Of a stretch of DNA of 64,000 nucleotides, positions 10,321-21,300 are shown one piece after another. Location: NCBI RefSeq assembly GCF_040958095.1, contig NC_091193.1:25751832-25815831 (forward strand). Reading direction: 5' to 3'. The position numbers and the translations under genes were made by a program. Positions within the stretch are counted from its first letter, which is position 1; each line of letters starts with the position of its first letter. Below the pieces are notes generated by a model. That model did no database searches, was not told the origin of the DNA, and was given only the letters and a program-made list of their open reading frames with translations. This DNA comes from Procambarus clarkii. Lineage: Eukaryota; Arthropoda; Malacostraca; Decapoda; Cambaridae.

Positions 10321-10925
10321 AAAGCACACATGTTCACGCATTCGCACATCGTAAGAAATTAATGTTCGTGTGCTAAATGAAATATACTACTACTGTTATT
10401 ACTACTAATTCTTACTAATAATATTTTTTCCTGAGGAGGAAGATGTGGATAGTAAGGAGAGGGGGGTGAGGGGAGGGGTGGAGGGGGGGGGAGTTGTGTT
10501 TTGTGAGTGGCAGGTGGCCAGACTTATCCCACTCCCGCCTGCCACCTGCCTCTGTCACTCGCTGCCTCCCTCTCCCTCCATCCCTCCCTCTCCCTCCGTC
10601 CCTCCCCCTCCCCCCGTCCCTCCCTCTCCCTCCTACCCCCTACAACAGCTAGCACCTGCCTTGTGCTCTCTCCTGCGCCTCCCTCACCTGCTGCAGCCAT
10701 GACTGGTGACTCTCCACCACCACCACCGGATCCTCCACCACAGTGAGTGGTGGAGACCTCTGCCACAGTCATCCAACACTCTACTGTGTGATGTTTACAA
10801 ACACTTAACACCAAATTAACACAACTTTATACATTCAATCTACATCGATAAGAAGGAATGTGTTACGGTGTTATCCCTGGTAGGACCAGGAGGGCGGCGC
10901 CCCCAGGGGGCCAACCACTGTTACG
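10321..10925. other. Non-coding: AT-rich, then C/T-rich stretch, then one 47-bp monomer
   Basis: 10321-10440 is AT-rich. 10530-10640 is polypyrimidine (TCCCTCTCCCTCC-like), and 10700-10745 has CCACCA runs. 10862-10925 holds a single diverged copy of the 47-bp minisatellite found at 11935-12803, flanked by direct repeats TGTTACGGTG. The short frames here look like low-complexity artefacts. Confidence 0.7.
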
Positions 10926-11849
10926 GTGAGGGGTGAGACCTCCGATTGGCGTGAAGTCACCAGTGGAGTCCCACAGGGCTCTGTACTCGGTCCTATCTTG
11001 TTTCTGATATATGTAAATGATCTCCCGGAGGGTATCGATTCATTTCTCTCAATGTTTGCGGACGATGCTAAAATTATGAGAAGGATTAAAACAGAAGATG
11101 ACTGTTTGAGGCTTCAAGAAGACCTAGACAAGCTGAAGGAATGGTCGAACAAATGGTTGTTAGAGTTTAACCCAACCAAATGTAATGTAATGAAGATAGG
11201 TGTAGGGAGCAGGAGGCCAGATACAAGGTATCATCTGGGAGAGGAAATTCTTCAGGAGTCAGAGAAGGAAAAAGACTTGGGGGTTGATATCACGCCAGAC
11301 CTGTCTCCTGCAGCACATATCAAGCGGATAACATCAGCGGCATATGCCAGGCTGGCCAACATACGAACGGCATTCAGAAACTTGTGTAAAGAATCATTCA
11401 GAACTTTGTATACCACATATGTCAGGCCAATCCTGGAGTATGCAGCCCCAGCATGGAGTCCATATCTAGTCAAGGATAAGACTAAACTGGAAAAGGTTCA
11501 AAGGTTTGCCACGAGACTAGTACCCGAGCTGAGAGGTATGAGCTACGAGGAGAGACTACGGGAATTAAACCTCACTTCGCAGGAAGACAGAAGAGTTAGG
11601 GGGGACATGATCACCACATTCAAGATTCTGAAGGGGATTGATAGGGTAGATAAAGACAGTCTATTTAACACAAGGGGAACACGCACAAGGGGACACAGGT
11701 GGAAACTGAGTGCCCAAATGAGCCACAGAGATATTAGAAAGAACTTTTTTAGTGTCAGAGTGGTTGACAAATGGAATGCATTAGGAAGTGATGTGGTGGA
11801 GGCTGACTCCATACACAGTTTCAAATGTAGATATGACAGAGCCCGATAA
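10926..11849 (+). pseudogene. LINE reverse transcriptase C-terminal half, 307 codons
   Basis: An open frame collinear with the C-terminal quarter of the ORF2 at 6504-10211. It has TSGVPQGSVLGPILF, the FADD box (MFADDAKIMRRI), KWLLEFNPTKC, FRNLCKESFRTLYTTYVRP, ATRLVPELRGMSYEERL and the terminal ADSIHSFKCRYDRA. The endonuclease and the first half of RT are missing through 5' truncation, so it cannot act alone. The frame is undisrupted, which suggests a fairly recent insertion. It starts with GTG and no initiation context, so expression is unlikely. Confidence 0.85.
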
Positions 11850-11937
11850 GCTCAGGAATCTGTACACCTGTTGATTGACGGTTGAGAGGCGGGACCAAAG
11901 AGCCAGAGCTCAACCCCCGCAAACACAACTAGGTGAG
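10926..11937 (+). mobile_element. 5'-truncated CR1/Jockey-type LINE copy
   Basis: This second, closely related copy begins inside the RT domain at the VRGE-SDWR block and ends with the 3' UTR and AACTAGGTGAGTAC. It is bordered on the left by one 47-bp monomer and on the right by 18 of them. The tail here is a single AGGTGAGTAC unit, not a tandem pair. Confidence 0.85.
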
Positions 11938-12803
11938 TACTGCAGTACTGAGGACCAGGAGGGCGGCGCCCCCAGGGGACCAACCACTGCAGTACTGAGG
12001 ACCAGGAGGGCGGCGCCCCCAGGGGACCAACCACTGCAGTACTGAGGACCAGGAGGGCGGCGCCCCCAGGGGACCAACCACTGCAGTACTGAGGACCAGG
12101 AGGGCGGCGCCCCCAGGGGACCAACCACTGCAGTACTGAGGACCAGGAGGGCGGCGCCCCCAGGGGACCAACCACTGCAGTACTGAGGACCAGGAGGGCG
12201 GCGCCCCCAGGGGACCAACCACTGCAGTACTGAGGACCATGAGGGCGGCGCCCCCAGGGGACCAACCACTGCAGTACTGAGGACCAGGAGGGCGGCGCCC
12301 CCAGGGGACCAACCACTGCAGTACTGAGGACCAGGAGGGCGGCGCCCCCAGGGGACCAACCACTGCAGTACTGAGGACCAGGAGGGCGGCGCCCCCAGGG
12401 GACCAACCACTGCAGTACTGAGGACCAGGAGGGCGGCGCCCCCAGGGGACCAACCACTGCAGTACTGAGGACCAGGAGGGCGGCGCCCCCAGGGGACCAA
12501 CCACTGCAGTACTGAGGACCATGAGGGCGGCGCCTCCAGGGGACCAACCACTGCAGTACTGAGGACCAGGAGGGCGGCGCCCCCAGGGGACCAACCACTG
12601 CAGTACTGAGGACCAGGAGGGCGGCGCCCCCAGGGGACCAACCACTGCAGTACTGAGGACCAGGAGGGCGGCGCCCCCAGGGGACCAACCACTGCAGTAC
12701 TGAGGACCAGGAGGGCGGCGCCCCCAGGGGACCAACCACTGCAGTACTGAGGACCAGGAGGGCGGCGCCCCCAGGGGACCAACCACTGCAGTACTGAGGA
12801 CCA
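11935..12803. repeat. 47-bp minisatellite array (about 18 units)
   Basis: Units contain CTGCAGTACTGAGGACCAGG and GGGCGGCGCCCCCAGGGGAC, ending CAACCA. Copies are almost identical; two have CATGAGG for CAGGAGG and one CGCCTCC for CGCCCCC. The array starts at the last base of the truncated LINE tail. Period 47 (2 mod 3) with no stops on the minus strand gives three overlapping frames of about 300 codons, which are artefacts. Confidence 0.95.
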
Positions 12804-13673
12804 GTGGCGTCCCAGCCACCTGTTCCCAGGGCTTCACCCTCCTGGGTATCGCCCCGCTAAGGTTTCCTTTGACACCAGTCGGCCGTGAGAGCCAAACTGA
12901 GTGTTGCTACCACCGCAATACCTGATACCCGCCTGGTACCTGAGACCCGCCTGGTACCTGATACCCGCGTGACGTCAGGTGGCGAGTGGGTCCTGCAATA
13001 CCTTGTCCCCAGGACAAGCGGGGTTCACATGTCAAGCCGTAAATAAAGGCGGGATATTATTGTGTGGAGACAGCTTAATTCACCTTCCTGTATTTGGGAA
13101 GGGTTAGCTTCAGCTCCAGGGCCCGCCTCTTAACCCTTTTGTCGGGTGAAAGGTGTAAATTGGTTACATGACACCAACGCCTGAAGCTATGCATTAATAC
13201 CAGTCAGACGTCTTGCCTCCTAGTCCATACCACATTTCGAACTTTCCAAACACTTTGAACAGTTGTCTTAAGTGTCTCAGCTCTTATCTCAGCTGTAGAC
13301 ACTCTCTGAGTGTCTACATTACCTTTTGACATCCTTCCACGAAACTTCTTAAGTAATCACCTGCTGTGGAAATCATCAACATTCTTCCAGCAATTTCACC
13401 TCAGCCATTAACCTAATTTTGCTCGGAGGAGCTGAGCTTCCAGGGGAGATGTGTGCACAAAGCGTCGCAAGCTTCCACTGAGTTATAAACACTTCACACA
13501 CGGCCGCATTAAAATTAAAAATTGTTTAGAAGAACAACAACCAGAGTCTAGACCCATAAAGAAATAGTCTTCCCCAGAATATCATGAACCAACAAATATT
13601 CCGACTTTGACGTCTATATGACGAACACTGCTAGTGCTGGCGGCCTTCTCCAACCGCTTAGCAGGAAGAAAAC
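12804..13673. other. Non-coding unique stretch
   Basis: I see no coding region. Near 12917-12966 a roughly 19-bp motif built on CCTGATACCCGCCTGGTA is repeated about 2.5 times. The remainder is ordinary mixed sequence. Confidence 0.6.
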
Positions 13674-13833
13674 ACTCCCCAATAGGAAGAAAACCCGCTG
13701 GGTTGTTCATCCTGTCACTTGTACTCAGACACAGCTGGGACTTGCTTAACTGTCTCAAGTGAACAGTTCCTCAAACAAGAAGATTAACATTTATCAACCC
13801 TTAAAAGCTTACGTTATCTTGCGGGTGCAAAAT
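13674..13833 (+). repeat. Dispersed repeat A, copy 1
   Basis: About 160 bp beginning CACTCCCCAATAGGAAGAAA and running through TGTTCATCCTGTCACTTGTA and GACTTGCTTAACTGTCTCA to TGCAAAATGGG. A closely similar copy lies at 43481-43630. It shows no coding capacity or terminal features and may be part of an unrecognised transposon. Confidence 0.8.
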
Positions 13834-14477
13834 GGGGAAATCAAGAAAAGCGAAGCAGTCGTCATGGGTAAGAGGATCAGGTAGAGCCTTGCAGGTCACC
13901 TCAGCAGCATGCCATACACAACAATTGTTAATATCTTTACCATTGAGCAATTATCCTTCAATATCTGCTCTTACCAGAAAAAGTCATTCATCATTATTTT
14001 CCCATTCACTCTCAAGAGCGCATAAAACCTTTGAATATTATATGATAAAAATGACCCACAATTTGCGACCTGAATCCCACGGTGAATAATGGCCTCTTTT
14101 AGAGGTCTTTGATCGCCTTCTTGTGGGCCGGACCGAGGGCTAGGAACCCATTATAGGGTGGGAGGACTGGATGCTGCCCCAGCCCCTCTAGTCCTCACAC
14201 ATGTCAGGAGACCAAAGGGATCAAGCCCCACAGGAGAGCCAGCGGTTGAGAGCTTGGATGCCGAAAGTATTCTTCCTGGTGTCGCTTCTGAGTGGTTGTG
14301 GGGTTTTTTGCCTGTGGTTTACCTGGAGCCGGTTTCAAGAGCTTTCTTGCTCTACACCTCCATCCTTAAACCAGGATTTCCAGGTGATTTCTTGAGCAAC
14401 CAGGCTATTGCTGTTTTTTTTTTAGCCCGCAAACCTATACGTAAAGTGTACAAGCCCTCTAATGTGATGGATTTCAA
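13834..14477. other. Non-coding stretch
   Basis: Short frames at 13832-14089 and 14158-14547 show no recognisable domain and the second runs into the 20-bp array. I see nothing else that can be named. Confidence 0.5.
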
Positions 14478-15295
14478 ACACTCAAATATTTCTCTCCAGC
14501 ACTCCGATATTACTCCTGGCACACTAATATTACTCCTGACACTCTAATATTAATCCCAACCCTCTACTATTACTCCCAGCACTCAACTATTACTCCCAGC
14601 ACTCTAATATTACTCCCAGCACTGTAATATTACTCCCAGCACTCTAATATTACTCCCAGCACTCTAATATTACTCCCAGCACTCTAATATTACTCCCAGC
14701 ACTCTAATATTACTCCCAGCACTCTAATATTACTCCCAGCACTCTAATATTACTCTCGGACCCGTAATATTACTCCCAGCACTTCAATATTACTCCCAGC
14801 ACTGTAATATTACTCCCAGCACTCTAATATTACTCCCGGCACTCTAATATTACTCACAGACCCCTAATATTACTCACAGCATTCAAATATTAATCCCAGC
14901 ACTCAAATATTACATTCAGCACTCTAGTATTACTCCCAGACCCTCAAATACTAGTCAAGGCACTCTAATAATACTCCGAGCACCCTAACATTACTCCCAG
15001 CACTCTAATATTACTCCCGCCACTCTAGTATTACTCCTAGCACCCGAATAATACTCCCAGAGATATAATATTACTCCCAGCAATCTACCATTACTCCCAG
15101 CACTCTAATATTGCTCCCGGCACTCAAATAATACCCGCCAGCACTCCAATATTACTCCCAGCACTCTAATATTACTCTGGGCACTCTAATAATACACCCA
15201 GCACTCCAATATTACTCACAGCACTCTAATATTACTCCGGGCACTCTAATAATACACCCAGCACTCTTATATTGCTCTCAGTGCTTTAACATTTA
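14478..15295. repeat. 20-bp minisatellite array (about 40 units)
   Basis: The consensus unit is ACTCTAATATTACTCCCAGC. The centre (14575-14760) is nearly uniform and both edges are diverged, the usual pattern for an array that expands in its middle. Every unit has the AATATT palindrome core. Confidence 0.92.
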
Positions 15296-15359
15296 TCCCG
15301 GCCATATTAGTCATATTACAAAATGGGCGACAACTGTAGGACCTACTGTGAAGACCAAG

Positions 15360-18300
15360 ATGTGTCGGGTGTGTGTTGGTGTGTAACACTGTGTGTCGGG
15401 TGTGTGTTGTAGTGTAACACTGTGTGTCGGGTGTGTGTTGTAGTGTAACACTGTGTGTCGGGTGTGTGTTGTAGTGTAACACTGAGTGTCGGGTGTGTGT
15501 TGTAGTGTAACACTGTGTGTTGGGTGTGTGTTGTAGTGTAACACTGTGTGTTGTAGTGTAACACTGAGTGTCGGGTGTGTGTTGTAGTGTAACACTGAGT
15601 GTCGGGTGTGTGTTGTAGTGTAACACTGTGTGTTGTAGTGTAACACTGTGTGTCGGGTGTGTGTTGTAGTGTAACACTGTGTGTTGTAGTGTAACACTGA
15701 GTGTCGGGTGTGTGTTGTAGTGTAACACTGAGTGTCGGGTGTGTGTTGTAGTGTAACACTGTGTGTTGTAGTGTAACACTGTGTGTCGGGTGCGTGTTGT
15801 AGTGTAACACTGTGAGTTGTAGTGTAACACTGAGTGTCGGGTGTGTGTTGTAGTGTAACACTGTGTGTTGTAGTGTAACACTGTGTGTTGTAGTGTAACA
15901 CTGTGTGTCGGGTGTGTGTTGTAGTGTAACACTGTGTGTTGTAGTGTAACACTGAGTGTCGGGTGTGTGTTGTAGTGTAACACTGAGTGTCGGGTGTGTG
16001 TTGTAGTGTAACACTGTGTGTTGTAGTGTAACACTGTGTGTCGGGTGCGTGTTGTAGTGTAACACTGTGTGTTGTAGTGTAACACTGAGTGTCGGGTGTG
16101 TGTTGTAGTGTAACACTGTGTGTTGTAGTGTAACACTGAGTGTCGGGTGTGTGTTGTAGTGTAACACTGTGTGTCGGGTGTGTGTTGTAGTGTAACACTG
16201 TGTGTCGGGTGTGTGTTGTAGTGTAACACTGTGTGTCGGGTGTGTGTTGTAGTGTAACACTGAGTGTCGGGTGTGTGTTGTAGTGTAACACTGTGTGTCG
16301 GGTGTCGGGTGTGTGTTGTAGTGTAACACTGTGTGTCGGGTGTGTGTTGTAGTGTAACACTGTGTGTCGGGTGTGTGTTGTAGTGTAACACTGAGTGTCG
16401 GGTGTGTGTTGTAGTGTAACACTGAGTGTCGGGTGTGTGTTGTAGTGTAACACTGTGTGTCGGGTGTGTGTTGTTGTGTAACACTGAGTGTCGGGTGTGT
16501 GTTGTAGTGTAACACTGAGTGTCGGGTGTGTGTTGTTGTGTAACACTGAGTGTCGGGTGTGTGTTGTTGTGTAACACTGAGTGTCGGGTGTGTGTTGTAG
16601 TGTAACACTGTGTGTCGGGTGTGTGTTGTAGTGTAACACTGTGTGTCGGGTGTGTGTTGTAGTGTAACACTGAGTGTCGGGTGTGTGTTGTTGTGTAACA
16701 CTGAGTGTCGGGTGTGTGTTGTAGTCTAACACTGTGTGTCGGGTGTGTGTTGTAGTGTAACACTGTGTGTCGGGTGTGTGTTGTAGTGTAACACTGAGTG
16801 TCGGGTGTGTGTTGTAGTGTAACACTGAGTGTCGGGTGTGTGTTGTAGTGTAACACTGTGTGTCGGGTGTGTGTTGTAGTGTAACACTGTGTGTCGGGTG
16901 TGTGTTGTAGTGTAACACTGTGTGTCGGGTGTGTGTTGTAGTGTAACACTGAGTGTCGGGTGTGTGTTGTAGTGTAACACTGTGTGTCGGGTGTGTGTTG
17001 TAGTGTAACACTGAGTGTCGGGTGTGTGTTGTAGTGTAACACTGAGTGTCGGGTGTGTTGTAGTGTAACACTGAGTGTCGGGTGTGTGTTGTAGTGTAAC
17101 ACTGTGTGTCGGGTGTGTGTTATAGTGTAACACTGTGTGTCGGGTGTGTGTTGTAGTGTAACACTGTGTCGGGTGTGTGTTGTAGTGTAACACTGTGTGT
17201 CGGGTGTGTGTTCTAGTGTAACACTGAGTGTCGGGTGTGTGTTGTAGTGTAACACTGTGTGTTGTAGTGTAACACTGTGTGTTGTAGTGTAACACTGTGT
17301 GTTGTAGTGTAACACTGTGTGTTGTAGTGTAACACTGTGTGTCGGGTGTGTGTTGTAGTGTAACACTGTGTGTCGGGTGTGTGTTGTAGTGTAACACTGA
17401 GTGTCGGGTGTGTGTTGTAGTGTAACACTGTGTGTCGGGTGTGTGTTGTAGTGTACACTGAGTGTCGGGTGTGTGTTGTAGTGTAACACTGTGTGTTGTT
17501 AGTGTAACACTGTGTGTCGGGTGTGTGTTGTAGTGTAACACTGTGTGTCGGGTGTGTGTTGTAGTGTAACACTGTGTGTCGGGTGTGTGTTGTAGTGTAA
17601 CACTGTGTGTCGGGTGTGTGTTGTAGTGTAACACTGTGTGTCGGGTGTGTGTTTGTAGTGTAACACTGTGTGTTGTTGTGTAACACTGTGTGTCGGGTGT
17701 GTGTTGTAGTGTAACACTGAGTGTCGGGTGTGTGTTGTAGTGTAACACTGTGTGTCGGGTGTGTGTTTGTAGTGTAACACTGTTGTCGGGTGTGTGTTGT
17801 AGTGTAACACTGTGTGTCGGGTGTGTGTTAGTAGTGTAAACACTGTGTGTCGGGTGTGTGTTGTAGTGTAACACTGGTGTCGGTGTGTGTTGTAGTGTAA
17901 CACTGATGTGTCGGGTGTTGTTTTAGTGTAAACACTGTGTGTCGGGTGTGTGTTTGTAGTGTAACACTGAGTGTCGGGGTGTGTGTGTTGTAGTGTAACA
18001 CTGTGTGTCGGGTGTGGTGTTGTTGTGTAACAGCTGAGTGTCGGTGTGTGATTGTGTGTAACCCTGAGTGTCGGGTGTGTGTTGTTGTGTAACCTGAGTG
18101 TCGGGTGTGTGTTGTAGTGTAACACTGAGTGTCGGGTGTGTGTTGTAGTGTAACACTGTGTGTCGTGTTTGTTTCGTAGTGTAACACTGGTGTGTGGTGT
18201 GTGTTGTAGGGTACACTGTTTGTCGGGTGTGTGTTGTAGTGTAACACTGTGTGTCGGGTGTGGTTGTAGTTGTAACACTGTGTCGGGTGTGTGTTGTAGT

Positions 18301-21300
18301 GTAACACTGATGTGTCGGGTGTGTGTTGTAGTGTAACACTGTGTGTCGGGTGTGTGTTGTAGTGTAACACTGAGTGTCGGGTGTGTGTTGTAGTGTAACA
18401 CTGTGTGTCGGGTGTGTGTTGTAGTGTAACACTGAGTGTCGGGTGTAGTTTCATGTGGTGTGTGTAGTGTAACACTGAGTGTCGGGTGTGTGTGTTGTAG
18501 TGTAACACTGAGTGTCGGGTGTGTGTTGTAGTGTAACACTGAGTGTCGGGTGTGTGTTGTAGTGTAACACTGTAGTGTCGGGTGTGTGTTGTAGTGTAAC
18601 ACTGTGTGTCGGGTGTGTGTTGTAGTGTAACACTGTTGTGTCGGGTGTGTGTTGTAGTGTAACACTGTGTGTCGGGTGTGTGTTGTAGTGTAACACTGTG
18701 TCGGGTGTGTGTTGTAGTTGTAACACTGGTGTCGGGTGTGTGTTGTAGTGTAACACTGTGTGTCGGGTGTGTGTTGTAGTGTAACCACTGAGTGTCGGGT
18801 GTGTGTTGTAGTGTAACACTGAGTGTCGGGTGTTGTAGTGTACACTGTGTGTTGTATGTGTAACACTGTGTGTTGTAGTGTAACACTGTGTGTTGTAGTG
18901 TAACACTGTGTTGTTGTAGTGTAACACGTGTGTCGGGTGTGTGTTGTAGTGTAACACTGAGTGTCGGGTGTGTGTTGTAGTGTAACACTGTGTGTTGTAG
19001 TGTAACACTGTGTGTCGGGTGTTGTGTTGTAGTGTAACACTGTGTGTCGGATGTGTGTTGGTAGTGTAACACTGAGTGTCGGGTGTGTGTTGTAGTGTAA
19101 GCACTGTGTGGTTGTAGTGTAACACTGTGTGTCGGGTGGGTGTTGTTAGTGTAACACTGAGTGTCGGGTGGTGTGTTGTAGTGTAACACGTGATGTGTTG
19201 TTAGTGTAACCTGTGTGTCGCGGTGTGTTTGTAGTGTAACACTGAGTGAGTGTCGGGTGTGTGTTGTAGTGTAACACTGTGTGTTGTAGTGTAGACACTG
19301 TGTGTTGTAGTGTAACACTGTGTGTTGTAGTTGGTAACACTGTGTGTTGTAGGTGTAACACTGTGTGTTGTAGTGTAAGCAGTGTGTGTCGGGTGTGTGT
19401 TGTAGTGTAACACTGTGTGTCGGGTGTTGTGTTGTAGTGTAACACTGTGTGTCGGTGTGTGTTGTAGTGTAACAACTGTGATAGTAGGTGTGTGTGTTCG
19501 TATGTGTAACACTGTGTGTCGGGTGTGTGATTGTAGTGTAACACTGAGTGTCGGGTGTGTGTTGTAGTGTAACACTGTGTGTGCGGGTGCTGTGTTGTAG
19601 TGTAACATCTGTTGTTGGGTGTGTGTTGTAGTGTAACACTGAGTGTCGGGTGTGTGTTGTAGTGTAACACTGTGTGTCGGTGTGCTGTTGTAGTGTAACA
19701 CTGTGTGTGCGGGTGTGTGTTGTAGTGTAACACTGTGTGTTGGTGTGTGTTGTAGTGTAACACTGAGTGTCGGGTGTGTGTTGTAGTGTAACACTGTGTG
19801 TTCGGTGTGTGTGTTGTAGTGTAACACTGTGTGTCGGTGTGTGTTGTAGTGTAACCACTGTGTGTCGGGTGTGTGTTGTAGTGTAACACTGTGTGTCGGG
19901 GTGTGTGTTGTAGTGTAACACTGTGTGTCGGGTGTGTGTTGTAGTGTAACACTGAGTGTCGGGTGTGTGTTGTAGTGTAACACTGTGTGTTGTAGTGTAA
20001 CACTGTGTGTCGGGTGTGTGTTGTAGTGTAACACTGTGTGTCGGGTGTGTGTTGTAGTGTAACACTGTGTGTCGGGTGTGTGTTGTAGTGTAACACTGTG
20101 TGTTGTTGTGTAACACTGTGTGTCGGGTGTGTGTTGTAGTGTAACACTGAGTGTCGGGTGTGTGTTGTAGTGTAACACTGTGTGTCGGGTGTGTGTTGTA
20201 GTGTAACACTGAGTGTCGGGTGTGTGTTGTAGTGTAACACTGTGTGTCGGGTGTGTGTTGTAGTGTAAGACTGTGTGTCGGGTGTGTGTTGTAGTGTAAC
20301 ATTGTGTGTCGGGTGTGTTGTAGTGTAACACTGTGTGTCGGGTGTGTTGTAGTGTAACACTGTGTGTCGGGTGTGTGTTGTAGTGTAACACTGTGTGTCG
20401 GGTGTGTGTTGTAGTGTAACACTGAGTGTCGGGTGTGTGTTGTAGTGTAACACTGAGTGTCGGGTGTGTGTTGTAGTGTAACACTGTGTGTCGGGTGTGT
20501 GTTGTAGTGTAACACTGTGTGTTGTAGTGTAACACTGAGTGTCGGGTGTGTGTTGTAGTGTAACACTGAGTGTCGGGTGTGTGTTGTAGTGTAACACTGA
20601 GTGTCGGGTGTGTGTTGTAGTGTAACACTGTGTGTCGGGTGTGTGTTGTAGTGTAACACTGTGTGTCGGGGTGTGTTGTAGTGTAACACTGTGTGTCGGT
20701 GTGTGTTGTAGTGTAACACTGAGTGTCGGGTGTGTGTTGTAGTGTAACACTGAGTGTCGGGTGTGTGTTGTAGTGTAACACTGTGTGTCGGGTGTGTGTT
20801 GTAGTGTAACACTGAGTGTCGGTCGGGTGTGTGTTGTAGTGTAACACTGAGTGTCGGGTGTGTGTTGTAGTGTAACACTGTGTGTCGGGTGTGTGTTGTT
20901 GTGTAACACTGAGTGTCGGGTGTGTGTTTGTAGTGAACACTGCTGAGTGTCGGGTGTGTGTTGTAGTGTAACACTGTAGTGTCGGGGTGTGTTGTTGTGT
21001 AACACTGAGGTGTCGGGTGTGTGTTGTAGTGTAACACTGAGTGTCGGGTGTGTGTTGTAGTGTAACACTGTGTGTCGGGTGTGTGTTGTAGTGTAACACT
21101 GTGTGTCGGGTGTGTGTTGTAGTGTAACACTGAGTGTGTCGGGTGTGTGTTGTAGTGTAACACTGTGTGTCGGGTGTGTGTTGTAGTGTAACACTGTGTG
21201 TCGGGTGTGTGTTGTAGTGTAACACTGTGTCGGGTGTGTGTTGTAGTGTAACACTGTGTGTCGAGTGTGTGTTGTAGTGTAACACTGAGTGTCGGGTGTG

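Noticed and set aside
14158-14547. 129-codon + frame as a gene
   Set aside because: No recognisable domain, and its end lies in the 20-bp repeat array.
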